This document shows, one piece after another, positions 34,365-45,359 of a DNA stretch of 64,000 bases (position 1 is the stretch's first letter; every line of letters begins with the position of its first letter). A program made the translations under genes and the position numbers. The notes beneath the pieces are model-generated. The model worked only from the letters and a program-made list of their open reading frames with translations. It made no database searches and was not told the DNA's origin. Source of the stretch: Gibbula magus (Eukaryota; Mollusca; Gastropoda; Trochida; Trochidae); contig OW388293.1 of assembly GCA_936450465.1 (NCBI GenBank), forward strand, positions 54,525,201 through 54,589,200. Reading direction: 5' to 3'.

Positions 34365-34990
34365 ATCTTTTTACAATATTATGGAAACAAACTGTTACAA
34401 ATACTACTGTGTAGCTTTAACATACTATCATTGTTACACACAAGTCTTCAAATTTGAAACATCAATTCTCATCTTTTTATAATGTTATGGAAACACACTT
34501 TTACAAAAAGGGCCATGTAGTTTTAACACAATATCATTGTAACACACACATCTTCAAATTTGAAACCTTTGGAATAAAAAAAACATCAATTTTAATTTGT
34601 TTTACAATATATTGGAAACAAACTGTTACAAATACTACCATATGTCTTTAACATTGTATCATTGTAACACAAATCTTCAAATTTGAAACCTTTGGAACAA
34701 CAAAATATCAATTCTCATCTTTTTTACAATATTATGGAAACAAACTGTTACAAATACTACCATGTAGTCAGAACACAGTATCATTGTAACACAACTGTTC
34801 AAATGTGAAACCTTTGGAATAAAGAAATATCAATTAATTCTCATACCTTTACAATATTATGGAAACAAATTAAACTGTTACAAATAATACTTGAGTTTTA
34901 ACACAGCATCATAGCAACACACTCTTCAACATGAACTCATTGCAATAACCAAAGACTAACAAACACACGGGTTTAACACACCTAATTCCC
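34365..34990. repeat. ~124 bp satellite, five copies
   Basis: ATGGAAACAAACTGTTACAA begins units near 34381, 34488, 34613, 34736 and 34859 (spacing 107, 125, 123, 123). Each contains TATCATTGTAACACA and TCTTCAAATTTGAAACCTTT. Confidence 0.85.
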
Positions 34991-36635
34991 TGGAATAACC
35001 AAACATCAATTGTTACTGTTAGCAGTTAGTTTGCAATGTACGAGTATGGAAGTGATACCCGTGGTAAAATACACTTGTTTGACACTATGTCTTCTTGTTA
35101 CAAATTTATGATACATGAGCGATTGACATTTCGTGAATCTAATGAACCGTGGACACCAAAGAGGGTCTCCTTGCAGTCGACCGATTATTAACCTATTCAC
35201 AGCCTATCAGCTTACGTTTGTGCGGACTGTTTTAGTTTTGATCATACCAACACAAGCAAATGTTACTATTTTAATATTGCCCCCTTAATTGAAATTACCA
35301 TTTACAAATACGACACATTCATACCTTCATCGCAGGTAAATACTACGCACAGATCACGCTATGTGGACATGCACCAGGTAAAGTAACACAGTTACATGAT
35401 CATACTTAGAGACGAGAGTAAATGAAGACATTTCAAGAACCTACCTGTCGCGTACGTTATCTCGCGTCCATGGAATTAATCAACTCCTATTAATGTGGCA
35501 AGAGATTAATTCCCAGCAATTACATAGCACAACTGATGACACCCAGTGGGAAACTGATAGACAACGAACGGAATCGCGCGGCCTTTCCAAACGCTGGTTC
35601 ATCGATGAAATCTCAACGGGGGAGCCTTGATAATTGTGGACACCACGCTTACGACTTCATCATCTATCCATGTGGTGGATTTGTGAAACATCCTGCCTTG
35701 TTTGTTGAGTAGAAGAAGTGTCGTCTGCTCAGCGAAACTATCGCCTGCTTCGACCAGCGAGGGTCGCTTTGTGCAGAGATGCCTTGATAGGCGATGTGAT
35801 CCTCGCGGCGAACAGTTCTTCTTTCTCGGTCGATATTGGTACCAGCAAAGTTGCGGTCAAACATTAAGCTTTTATTTTAATGCATTCACCGGAGTGTCAT
35901 TTTACTTAAAGAAGGTGTTTACACATCAAAGTCATGTGGTACTCAGTGAGAAGTGGTTCAAATGAGAACTTAGATTGCCGGTGATTCCTGTGGCTTCCTG
36001 GTAAGCGCGACACTGACTGACGGAGTCAAGTCATATCATGGCTTCTCGTTCTCTCACATCACCATCAGAAGCCGAGCTGACATTACGTGTCCCCTCCACT
36101 CAGGAAATGTGTAAATATGCTGACATTAATGAACAGCGTTGTTGGTCTTGTGCGATAAATGCATTATGTTCACACATGCGCAACACAAGCAAATATCTCC
36201 CTAGTGCTGCTTTGTTTTGAAGTACGTTCGCAGAGGAAAAAGCTTGTCTTGAATGAATGAAATCTGTCAGCGATACCGTTGATACAGGACGTCTGTTGAG
36301 ATTTATGTGGAAATTGGCGATTTTCGTAAGAAAAACGAGCATCAAAACTAAAGACGCAGGTCAAAGCAACAGTGTTAAATTGATTTGCTCTGTCGCTACA
36401 ACAAAGCGGTTACATTGGGACGCGCGTCAATCCAAAGGGAACAGAGAAGTTGATTCAATTTTGAGCAATCTGTCAATTATGTAAAGTTAACATGCAGGGT
36501 TGCAGGATCAAATTACAGTCTGTCTGAAGAGGTGACAGAGAAACTACCCTTTGAACAATGACAACCGATTGTGGACGCAGTTTGCTAATCTATTATACAC
36601 TTAATAATGTGCCCCTGCATAAACAGCACACCTCT
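34991..36635. other. No recognised gene; less AT-rich island near 35.4-36.4 kb
   Basis: Several short overlapping ORFs occur. The plus-strand ORF at 36038 (60 codons, ATGG start context) could be a first exon, but no domain, donor or partner exon supports it. Confidence 0.35.
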
Positions 36636-36639
36636 TTAA

Positions 36640-36995
36640 AGGGGCAGTAGCACGTTTTTTCGCTCAAATAAGTCGATGAAATGTATTTGAAAAATAATGT
36701 CACCAATAGTAAAATATCCTTCTCTCTTCGAAAAATCAAGTTAAAAAATTAGTGTACATGGTTCCGCAAAGCCATGGGAAACGTTTTTTGTCATTCGAAA
36801 TAATAAAATGTGTTCACAATAAAATGGCCGCCATGCAATTTTTGCTCTATACGCAACACTGTTATTACCACTACGGATAATTGGTTTGTGTAATAAGATC
36901 TTTTACCCTCTAAAGTAAATATAAATGACATAAACTATCATTATAAATGGGAAATTTGAAAAAATAAAATTTTCAAAAAATGTGCTACTGCCCCT
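36640..36995 (+). mobile_element. TTAA MITE family A, copy 3
   Basis: The same termini with TTAA at 36636-36639 and 36996-36999. Full length, same orientation as copy 1. Confidence 0.85.
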
Positions 36996-37264
36996 TTAAC
37001 CGGTATCAATTGGGATCGGGTAAAAATCGGTTTAGAGAAATGTCGGATTGTAGAATTTGTTTTGTCATCTTTGAAATAAATAAATGAATGTCGGTTTACA
37101 GGGAGTATCGGATTGGAGGGATGTCGGTTTGAAGGGCGGAATGCGCTGTAGTTGGAGTTGTTTAAAGAATTATGTGTTCCAAGAACAATTTTTTTCGCTC
37201 TAACGGGACAAACTACAGGTGAACATTCATGATGTAAGTGTGATTATGACTTGGTAGTATGATT

Positions 37265-37410
37265 AAAGCTGAAGTTATACGAATCTTGTTATATTTTGAA
37301 TCCCCTACATTTGTACCTGCGTAAGTACACATTGTACGTTTTCGGGACGTGTCAATTACAGGATTCGAACCCACCCCCGTGGCCTAACTACTCAGCGCAG
37401 TCGTCCCGTA
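37265..37410 (-). mobile_element. SINE family 2 with readable tRNA-like head
   Basis: The minus strand reads CGGGACGACTGCGCTGAGTA...GGTGGGTTCGAATCC, with A- and B-box-like parts, then CGTCCCGAAAACGTA and the family core GATTCAAAATATAACAA. Confidence 0.55.
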
Positions 37411-37548
37411 ACAATGAAGCATGTGAACCATGCCGATACAAAGAGAACACAATTTCATGTTCATTATTTAGATAGGACATACATTTTATTTCGTAGGGAT
37501 CAATTACAGAACTATCAACATATCAATAGCAGTTCTTAACGTTCTTAA

Positions 37549-37866
37549 AGGGGCAGTAGCACGTTTTTTCGCTCAAATGAGTCGATGAAATGTATTTGAA
37601 AAATAATGTCACTAAAGCTAAAACACCCTTCTCTCTTCGAAAATCAAGTTTAAAAAACGAGTATACATGGTTCGGTAATGCCATGGGAATTGTTTTTGTA
37701 ATTCGAAATAATAAACTGTGTTCACAACAAAATGGCCGTCATGTAATGTTTGCTTTATACGCAACACCGTTATTACTACTACGGATAATTGGTCTGTGTA
37801 ATAAGATGCTTTACCCTTTAAAGTAAATACACATTACATAAACTATCATTATAAATGGGAAATTAG
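37549..37866 (+). mobile_element. TTAA MITE family A, copy 4, 3'-truncated
   Basis: The left end is AGGGGCAGTAGCACG after TTAA (37545-37548). It diverges after ATTATAAATGGGAAAT at ~37863, losing the right terminus. It carries a 78-codon ORF (37590-37826). Confidence 0.8.
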
Positions 37867-38129
37867 AACCGACATGAACAGTAACACGAAGTTATAATAT
37901 CCCCGTAGGAACCGCTGACAATAACAATGACACCCGTTTACCAGATTATACAATAATTCACGACTGAAATTCATCTCATTTAACTTTTTTTCGAATTCGG
38001 TATATAATTTGAGTGCAGTTTCTTGTTTTTAGTTTCAATGTTTGGAACAACGTCCCCCAAATGACGTAGCTCGCGCCACTTTCAATCACTGGCTCAGTTT
38101 AGCATTGCCGCATTTCCTTAACTTTCATG

Positions 38130-38200
38130 TGTTAGTGCACATGTGAAGTTTAGAGCAAATATGTTGCGCAACAGAGATGAACGACTAGTTAAACCTTTGT
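38130..38200 (+). mobile_element. Half of an inverted-repeat MITE (see 48115-48236)
   Basis: GTGAAGTTTAGAGCAAATAT followed by GTTGCGCAACAGAGATGAAC matches the left arm at 48121. The right arm is missing and a SINE follows. Confidence 0.6.
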
Positions 38201-38204
38201 GCGA

Positions 38205-38405
38205 GTTGGGATTTGACTCGTATCACGGCTCTTGATAGCCTATTATTGTTGAGAGAAATCCCGCAACGCCATGATGGCTATGCATTGCGGTGAAACCTGC
38301 GAGCATTGACTGGCACTAGCGAACAATGGGTGATACTACGCTGAATTCAGTGTAGCACTGCACCAAAACTTGCATTTAGAACAGTTCTCTACAGCAGACA
38401 AGCGG
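38205..38405 (-). mobile_element. SINE family 1, old truncated copy
   Basis: Diverged body from GAGTTGGGATTTGACTCGTA to ACAGTTCTCTACAGCAGAC. A tRNA-head remnant (CACTGCGCTATACCACCCC) lies separately near 38665. Confidence 0.65.
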
Positions 38406-39115
38406 ATCGCGTAAGGCTAATTTTATTGGATTCTATCATTAGAGGCCAAGCGACTCCTGTGTATTACGTCACAAGGCCTAGCACGCAGCATTCGCTCTCG
38501 GCTAAAGTTTTACGAGGCGTAATTGAGCGGCGTTCTAAAAAGGCGTTATAAAAGGTGTTTATTGGTTGAATTGACATATATATCAAGTGGAATCCTCGTC
38601 ATCTTTGAATATGCTTGAATAAAAACCGAAAATTGATATGGTCGAGGTTTGTGGGTCTTTAATCACTGCGCTATACCACCCCTGCTACTTCTGATTGTCC
38701 CCGAAGCCTAGCGACTTGATCATTACTGTTGAATCTGGTTCAACGCATTTGTGACTTGAGGGTCGGAAACAGGTAATAGTCACATTTAAGGTGCCAGGTC
38801 CGGACTACATTTTGTATAAGGCGGAGTATGCAATTGTTCAAACTCGCATTCACAAATGGCAAGCTGCGAACATCTTGTGGATAAGTTATTGACATGCGAA
38901 AGAAAATACCAACATTTGATCCATTTCTCGTTTATTGTCAATCCTTCATTAGGTCTGCACGTTAAACTCCAGGGGTTGTATTCTACTGTGTGATATATCA
39001 TTATCACCTCTTTGGAATCTCAGAAAACTGTGACCGTGATCTCACCATCACCCGGATGAGTCTTGACATAAGAGGTTTTGGCTGTAACTAGAAATATGTG
39101 CATGTGATGCACTGT
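38406..39115. other. No recognised gene
   Basis: It contains the possible SINE head remnant at 38665; otherwise unassigned. Confidence 0.4.
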
Positions 39116-39589
39116 GATGTCCCCCGCTCCAACTTTCAATCCAACCTAGTCCATATTACCCTTATTTTTCACTTATGCTAAGCACTAAGTTCAATAGTGC
39201 ATTAATAACGAGAAATAAAAATATCAGAATAGCCAACGTAGCAAAAGGCACCACTCTATCATTAGATCGAAGCAAATACAAAGTTTGGTGAAAAAATATT
39301 AAACGGTTTTGGAGATAGAGGCCGGAAAAGGTCCCTACCCCCAATATGCACTAAGTTCAAATTGTTTCCATGGAAACCAGAAAAAAAATAATTCAGAATA
39401 ACCAAAATAGCAAAAGGCACCACTCCACCACTAGGTCTAACCACATACCAAGTTTCGTGAAAAAATATTGAACGGTTTTTGAGATATGGCCCGGAAAAGA
39501 AAGCATTTCGGAATGACGGAATAACGGAATGACGGAATAACGGACGGAGGCGAAAACATTATGTCTCCCGAAAAAATTTTCGGGGGACA
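39116..39589 (+). mobile_element. pearl/Helitron-like element E4 with ~166 bp units
   Basis: The left end ATGTCCCCCG (39116-39125) is the inverse of CGGGGGACAT (39580-39589). Two units (GCACTAAGTTCAA at 39182 and 39348) contain TTTCCATGGAAACC or its decayed form and GAACGGTTTTNGAGATA. An ACGGAATAACGGAATGACGG tract and a terminal hairpin (39560-39589, 14 bp stem, one mismatch) follow. Confidence 0.65.
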
Positions 39590-39609
39590 TAATAATTAAA
39601 CAAGGAGAG

Positions 39610-39990
39610 AAAATTTATAATCGTATCTTTCAGACATTATTGAACTTCACGAAGGACATGTACAGGCACATAATTTGGCGTCAAAAATTATCAGTGACCC
39701 TTCACATGTTTTACATGACTGTTTTGAATTGTTACCCTCCGGTCGTCAGTGTAATGTACCAACGTGCAAAACCAAACATTATAAAACAGCTTTTGTACCA
39801 AACCCCACAGTAAATTTCTCTATTGAATAAGCGTTAATGTTCCCATCATCATACTCTTTGTCCATGTTATATAGCCATATATATATATTCCATGTATTTA
39901 TGACAAATTAATGTTTATACTTTTGAATTTATGCTCACTCAGACGTGAAACAAATTCCCTAACTAACAATAAAGATTTATCTTATCTAAT
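39610..39990 (+). pseudogene. C-terminus and 3' UTR of a non-LTR retrotransposon
   Basis: An open frame of about 70 codons ends at TAA 39828-39830. It carries the phrase FELLPSGRQCNVPTCKTKHY and then FVPNP, typical of the very C-terminal tail of many invertebrate LINE ORF2 proteins (ELLPSGRR..., RYKNSFVP). An AT-rich 3' UTR with AACAATAAAGATTTATCTTA (39967 onward) follows, resembling a LINE poly(A)/tail region. Everything upstream is cut off at the end of element E4, so this is a 5'-truncated copy without reverse transcriptase. It is not a host gene. Confidence 0.6.
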
Positions 39991-40019
39991 ATTTATAAAG
40001 CGACCCGTCATAAGGAAAT

Positions 40020-40500
40020 ACACTCACGTGCAAAAGAAAAATCCCCACATTTAAGGAGAATATAAAACGAAAAGTTGCTTTCGGGTATTTTAAATATATG
40101 TGACCTAAACATGATTTGTAAAGAAGTACAATTTCATGCATCAGAGAAAGATATATTTTAATTTTCCTGCCTGTTCAAATAAATGTGCGGTACTGAACTC
40201 GCTTGTTCAAAATGGATTTTGGCCGCAATGTTTGTCATTTAAGTTAAAACTTAATAAATTGTAAAAAAATTAATAAATGAAAGCTGTTGTTCTTGGACTT
40301 AAATTTTGATATTGTTAGGTAACGTGTTTTCCCCCTACCATTGACATTAGAAATGCGCTGATGAATTGTATGCTGTGCAGTAGTTAACTGTTGTATCAGA
40401 AGTACGAATCTATCCCATCTTGAGATGTGACAGCTCCTTTGGCTATCCAAACTGTGAATAGCTCGCTGTTTCAGGTTTGGATATCCCATCTTAAGATAGG
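40020..40500 (-). pseudogene. Possible Tc1-like transposase relic
   Basis: The left end CACTCACGTGCAAAAGAAAA resembles a Tc1-type terminal repeat and is related to the end of the MITE at 47038. The minus-strand ORF 40244-40489 (81 codons) has a WDRF...TTAQHTIHQRIS segment loosely like the second helix-turn-helix region of Tc1 transposases. The catalytic DDE part is not visible. A weak call. Confidence 0.3.
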
Positions 40501-40848
40501 GTACCTGGACATTTGAGAGAAAATTAGTTTAATGCCCATAAATGACTGATGAGAATAATGGTTTTAATGACATAATTTCTTTAATTAATAAATAAAATTA
40601 ATTTAATGAATAAAGTGACTTTGATGAAGAAATGTCTTTCATAAAAAATGACCTCGATGAAATTACAACTTTGAAGCGATATACTCAAAATGACTTTGGG
40701 CATTTTTTATTTTGATAAGAAAAATAAAATTGAGTTTCATGAAAATTTAAATTTGGTAATGAAATATAAAAATGATAAGAAAAATAATTGATACGAAGTA
40801 TTAATTTTTTAAAGCAAAAATTGATTTGATAAGAAAACACTGACTCAC
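40501..40848. other. AT-rich, probable intron of the exon at 40849-41156
   Basis: It follows the GTGAGT donor on the minus strand. Repeated AATGACTTTGATGAAG-like phrases (40560-40700) suggest an eroded tandem repeat. Confidence 0.35.
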
Positions 40849-41156
40849 TTTGTTGAATAAACTCCTTGTTGGGAAAACATTTCTATACGTTTCCAGTACG
40901 GGCATGGAAGCGTCACTAATGATAGAAGCAACCTCAATGGTTCTATACGTATAACACATTAAGAATGCAATTAAATCATCCCAATTACTGTTTGTTACAT
41001 GTTCTGTGAACCTTTTTACTACCCCTTGAAATATCGAAGGCATTATACATTCATGAACTTGAATATAATAGTTAAAATGTCTAGAGTTCGTCGATTCCGT
41101 GCGGAATATACCAGAAGTCATTTTGCCATTTGTCCAAATGTCGAGTAAAGAGTCAT
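40849..41156 (-). CDS. Unidentified internal exon candidate
   Basis: The frame is open for 102 codons between a plausible acceptor (ATTGATTTAG, ending at 41157) and a consensus donor (AAA|GTGAGT, intron from 40848). It enters after one base of a codon and leaves in phase 0. The peptide begins DDSLLDIWTNGKM and includes CIMPSIFQGVVKRFTEHV and NWDDLIAFLMCYTYRTIE. It has balanced amphipathic composition and intact codons, unlike the repeat-derived ORFs in this window. I do not recognise the family. The NWDDLIAFL stretch is only faintly like a Bcl-2 BH1 segment, and I do not rely on that. No partner exon could be confirmed; a minus-strand frame at about 41950-41823 (TEPVRIPVDALFAYFIPR) may be an upstream coding piece. 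It could also be a fragment of an unknown transposon. Confidence 0.4.
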
Positions 41157-42960
41157 CTAAATCAATATTCAGTTGCCATCAATTCCTATGAATGATTAAA
41201 TGCATTGTAGTTGAGGAGAAATAGCTAGTGATCATTCAGGATGTGTACATATTCATGGACAATCTTAAGCTACCCAACGGCTGGAGTTTCAATAAATCAT
41301 CCCCTGAACAGTGTTATTATTAATTTATATAGAGATATGTTCTAGGACAATCGAACATTAGTGCATGGTTTTTCATATCGCGCTCATATCCACACTCGAA
41401 AACATGTTCACCGTGCCACACATCTGGTTTAAACATATTTTTTATTCTTTATTTTTGAGAAAATATAAAACGAATTCTCATAGTATTTACATAACAATAA
41501 TGTAATAGAAATATATACAGTTAGCACATTGAAAAACAACATTGGCAATCTTTTAAACCCTCAATTTTTTTTTACTGATAATTAATATATATTGACAAGA
41601 TAAGGATTTTAAGGATGATAAACTACTTTATTCAACAATGGCTTCGTTTCGGTATAGATCACTGTACCGTTATGAACATATGCTTGATAACGAAAGAAGA
41701 TGATCAACCATAACACTGTCACAAACAACATCCTTGCTTTCCGTAGACTACCAACTTCTAGAATGTCTCTCAAACAGTTCAATAGCTTATTTTTCTTATG
41801 AGAATGTATTCTATTAATTTAGTTATGAAAAATGCATGTGTTCGTTAAAACAGATCTCAACCAATGAATAACGCCAGTCTGATTAAAATTGACCTTGTTC
41901 CGAGGAATAAAATATGCAAACAATGCATCTACCGGGATGCGAACAGGTTCTGTAGAAACCTCGAAAACCGATTTTAATCAAATTTTTAAATACATGTAGC
42001 ACATTTGGAACCGTCTCAAGGGCGATAAACATCATATACTTAAATGACAAAGTAGATAAATTATAATTACTGATCAAAAGCCCAATGCAAAGTTTTACTT
42101 CATACAATTTAAAGGTTTAAAATACAAAATTATGAAAATTACAGCATTATGTCTTTTGTGGTTACAAGAAATTTGTTTCTTTTTTTCATGGCTAGAAATA
42201 TATATTTTGCCAGATTATTGATGACAAAATTATTCTTTGAGGAAAACAATTGGGTTAGTTTTACTTCAGAGGGATATGTGTGATAATAATTTGGAAGAAT
42301 ATCATTTTCTTATAGAAGGGACATACCAGGCAAAAGTGATATTCATTCTCTATGTAAGGTATGATACAAAGTGGGCAAAGGCGATCCTCCCTTTTAAGTA
42401 AATATATACAGCATAAACTTGTAATAAATGGCGTATTTGAACAATTTGAAAAATGTAGAAACGTGCTACGTGCTTCATGTTTAAACTATACTGTAATCCA
42501 ACTCATCATTTTAAATTTCTCATAACATTCAGGCTGTCTTGAGGACTGCATTACCTACGAGTTAATAAACAGGTAAGTAAATGGAGATGACACCTATGGA
42601 GGTATTGTTCTCGTAACCTAGCTGATGTCAATATTGATGAAAATTACCACACCTGTACAGACACACACATAATACCTGTTGATCAGCTACCAGCTTACGT
42701 CCCTGTATATAGACTAGACTGATGTGGGCTTTGTTACACCTGCATAATCAATATTACCTGGCGGGAGGGGGAGGGGTGTTCATCAATAATTGATATATTC
42801 ATTAATGAACAATTTAGCACCTGGGAGGTGATATTTTTATTTATATATTTTTCTGGATATAAGTTATCAATATAAGTCAATAACCATTACACACTGTATT
42901 GTTTACTGAGGAACTGTGAACATTGAACTTTGAACAGTGTTTGGAAATACTGGGTTTACT
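41157..42960. other. AT-rich, no confirmed feature
   Basis: It contains the possible minus-strand coding piece near 41823-41965. G-rich GGGAGGGGGAGGGG lies at about 42764. A relic resembling the MITE end (GTAGAAACGTGCTACGTGC) lies near 42455. Confidence 0.35.
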
Positions 42961-43615
42961 CCTGCTCATAGATTTTGAAAAGGGTTTGACATTTATACGA
43001 AAGGTTCTTGATTATTTTCAATTTTGGCCCTGCTATTAAAAACTGGATGAGTACATTTTATAAACAAAATATCAACTCTAATGTTCGAAATTACTCGCGG
43101 GTGTAGACAAGGAGATCCACTTTCGACATATATATTTATTTTATGTGCTGAAATGCTTAGCATCATGATACGTAATAATAAAAAGGATAAAAGGAATTAA
43201 AATAGTTGACAATTCGCAGACAATACTTGTTTGACACTGGATGGATCCGAAATGTGTCTCTACAAGCGACACTACAAACATTCACTCAATACGCCTCTTT
43301 CTCGGGACTAAAACAAGTAAAACTCAAGTTATCTGGATAGGTTCCTCTGGTCTCAAACAGAATTTACAATCCTTGGCATAACATTCACACATAACTTGGC
43401 ATAAATAGAGAGAGAAATTATTAAGATAAAGAGGAAGAGATCTTACTCCACTTGGTAGGACGAACTTTTCAAAAAGCCTTATCCTGCCTAAATTAAACCA
43501 TATATTTACAATACTTCCAAATCCTAGTAAAAACATATTGAAGGACATTGAAAGACTTTGTTTGTCTTTGCCTACAGTAATCAAATGTTGGATAGTTTAC
43601 CCTTTTAGAATATAG
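42961..43615 (+). pseudogene. Decayed L1/Tx1-like reverse transcriptase fragment
   Basis: Across shifting frames the plus strand reads IDFEKGFD (42965), SRGCRQGDPLST followed by YIFILCAEMLSIMIRNN (43094-43172), FADNTCLTLDGSE (43213) and, further on, LTPLGR-N-SKSLILPKLNHI and LPNPSKNILK (43440-43545). This is the order of RT motifs and thumb in L1/Tx1-type LINEs. The catalytic YADD box is FADN here, and several frameshifts and stops are present, so it is dead. Neither the endonuclease domain nor a 3' end was found. Confidence 0.7.
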
Positions 43616-44042
43616 AGTAAATTGTAATAAGTAAATACATGTACACTACCGGGGAGATAAAACTTATTGAAGGGGGGTGGGTGGCGGACGAATCCTCTGA
43701 ACCCGCCAATGTGGAACATGGTCAATTTTGAATATTGTATTTTGTGAATGTGGCTTTTAAATTTTGATATGAATTATCAATGCAATTTAGTGTACCTTTG
43801 GTACTCAAACTTGAATACTGCGATTTCAAAATAATGCTTGGTTACATTAAGTTTTCCTATCTTGAACTGGATACAACTTCTTACATCTCTGGTAAATCAC
43901 ACGTATATTCGTAATTTGTGAATTATTTTAATCGATGTATTTGACATATGGTCTAATTTCACGAAAAACCCTTATGATAGACCTAAACGGAAGGATACAA
44001 AGTGCGACAGAGAGAAGTGGATTAGCTATATAAATCAGAGGA
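43616..44042. other. No recognised feature
   Basis: Spacer after the LINE relic. Confidence 0.4.
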
Positions 44043-44112
44043 TCATTCATTCATTCATCCATCCATCCATCCATCCATCCATCCATCCATTCATTCATTC
44101 ATTCATTCATTG
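44043..44112. repeat. (ATTC/ATCC)n microsatellite
   Basis: Compound CATTC/CATCC tetranucleotide array, with scattered CATT continuing to ~44160. Confidence 0.9.
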
Positions 44113-44239
44113 TAGTATTCATAAAGTCGTTAATTCATTTATTCACTCAGTCATTCAGTTAGTCATCCATTAACAAAAGTAGTTGGTAATCCACATAGAT
44201 CAAACTGTTGAGGTGACTTTTGCTTTTTTGGGAAGTATA

Positions 44240-44530
44240 AGAATTCATTTGTTTACCGTTTCCATGACAATAAGTGTTATTTTGACTTTGTTCACGTTAG
44301 CGATTTTGTCTGGGTCATATTCCTGAAACTAAAAGGTATTCATTGATGGCACTTTGTATTCAGGTCAAGCTATCGAGTACTGCCTATTGATATTTAGGAA
44401 ATCTTAATACTAAGTTTTACCGTTTCCATGGCAACATAATGTTTTTTACTTTATTCATGTATTCTGTCTGTGCTACATGCAGCTATGCAACTAAGGTATT
44501 CATCGATAACACTTTACATTCACATACACT
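44240..44530. repeat. ~163 bp units related to elements E3/E4
   Basis: TTTACCGTTTCCATGACAA at 44255 and TTTTACCGTTTCCATGGCAA at 44415, each followed by TTNACTTTNTTCA and AAGGTATTCATNGAT...CACTTT. The CCATGG-centred motif is shared with E3/E4; no terminal hairpin was found. Confidence 0.5.
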
Positions 44531-44678
44531 CAACCGCAAAAGATACGTCACCATATTTGCAACAATGTCAACAACCTACTGCTTCAGAAAAAAAGAAGAT
44601 TTTGAATGTTCTTTTTAAAGGGACATGAATTGTAAAGAGGTAATCGCAATTTCATAAATCAGAATATAATAGTTTTAA

Positions 44679-45016
44679 AGGGCAGTAACACATTTTTGCA
44701 ATCTTATTTTTTCAAATTTTCCATTTATAATGATAGTTTATGTCATTTAGCTTTACTTTAGAGGGTAAAACATTATTATACAAACTTATTATTCGTAGTG
44801 GTATTAACAGTTTTAGTACACAAAGTAAAAATTGCATGGCGGCCAATTTATTGTGAACACATTTTATTATTTTGAATGACAAAAACGATTCCCATGGCTT
44901 TACATAACGATGTACATTCATTTTCCGAAGATAGAAGGATGTTTTACCATTTGTGACATTATTTTTCGAATTCATTTCATCAACTTATTTCAGCGAAAAT
45001 ACGTGCTACTGCCCCT
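44679..45016 (-). mobile_element. TTAA MITE family A, copy 5
   Basis: The left end AGGGCAGTAACACA is diverged; the right end CGTGCTACTGCCCCT is intact. TTAA lies at 44675-44678 and 45017-45020. Confidence 0.82.
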
Positions 45017-45359
45017 TTAATGTGTGTTCAGGTATACTTGGGGTTTGAAATTGGGGTTTTACCAAAATGTTTGGCATTTAACTTTAAAATTCATGAATTG
45101 TAGAAATTGAATTAATAGATGTTGTCGACTATTATTACCTTCTTATTGTAAAGTGTAAAATGTGCTGAGTGTATTTTATAAGGCTATCGATTTTTTCATT
45201 TCAAATATTCATTAGTTTACCGTTTGCATGATTCGGACGTTACATACGACTTAAACAGTTACATTTACAGTTACAGTCTTCAGAAGCAAACTAAATCTGA
45301 AAGTTCAAAACATTATCTGTTCATATTTTTAAGGAACACACGTTTTCAAATCTCCTTAA

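Noticed and set aside
36038..36220. 60-codon ORF with good start context as a first exon
   Set aside because: No signal peptide, domain, donor site or continuing exon could be shown.
40849..41156. Naming the orphan exon as a Bcl-2 family member
   Set aside because: Only a short NWDDLIAFL stretch is reminiscent; no other conserved motif supports it.
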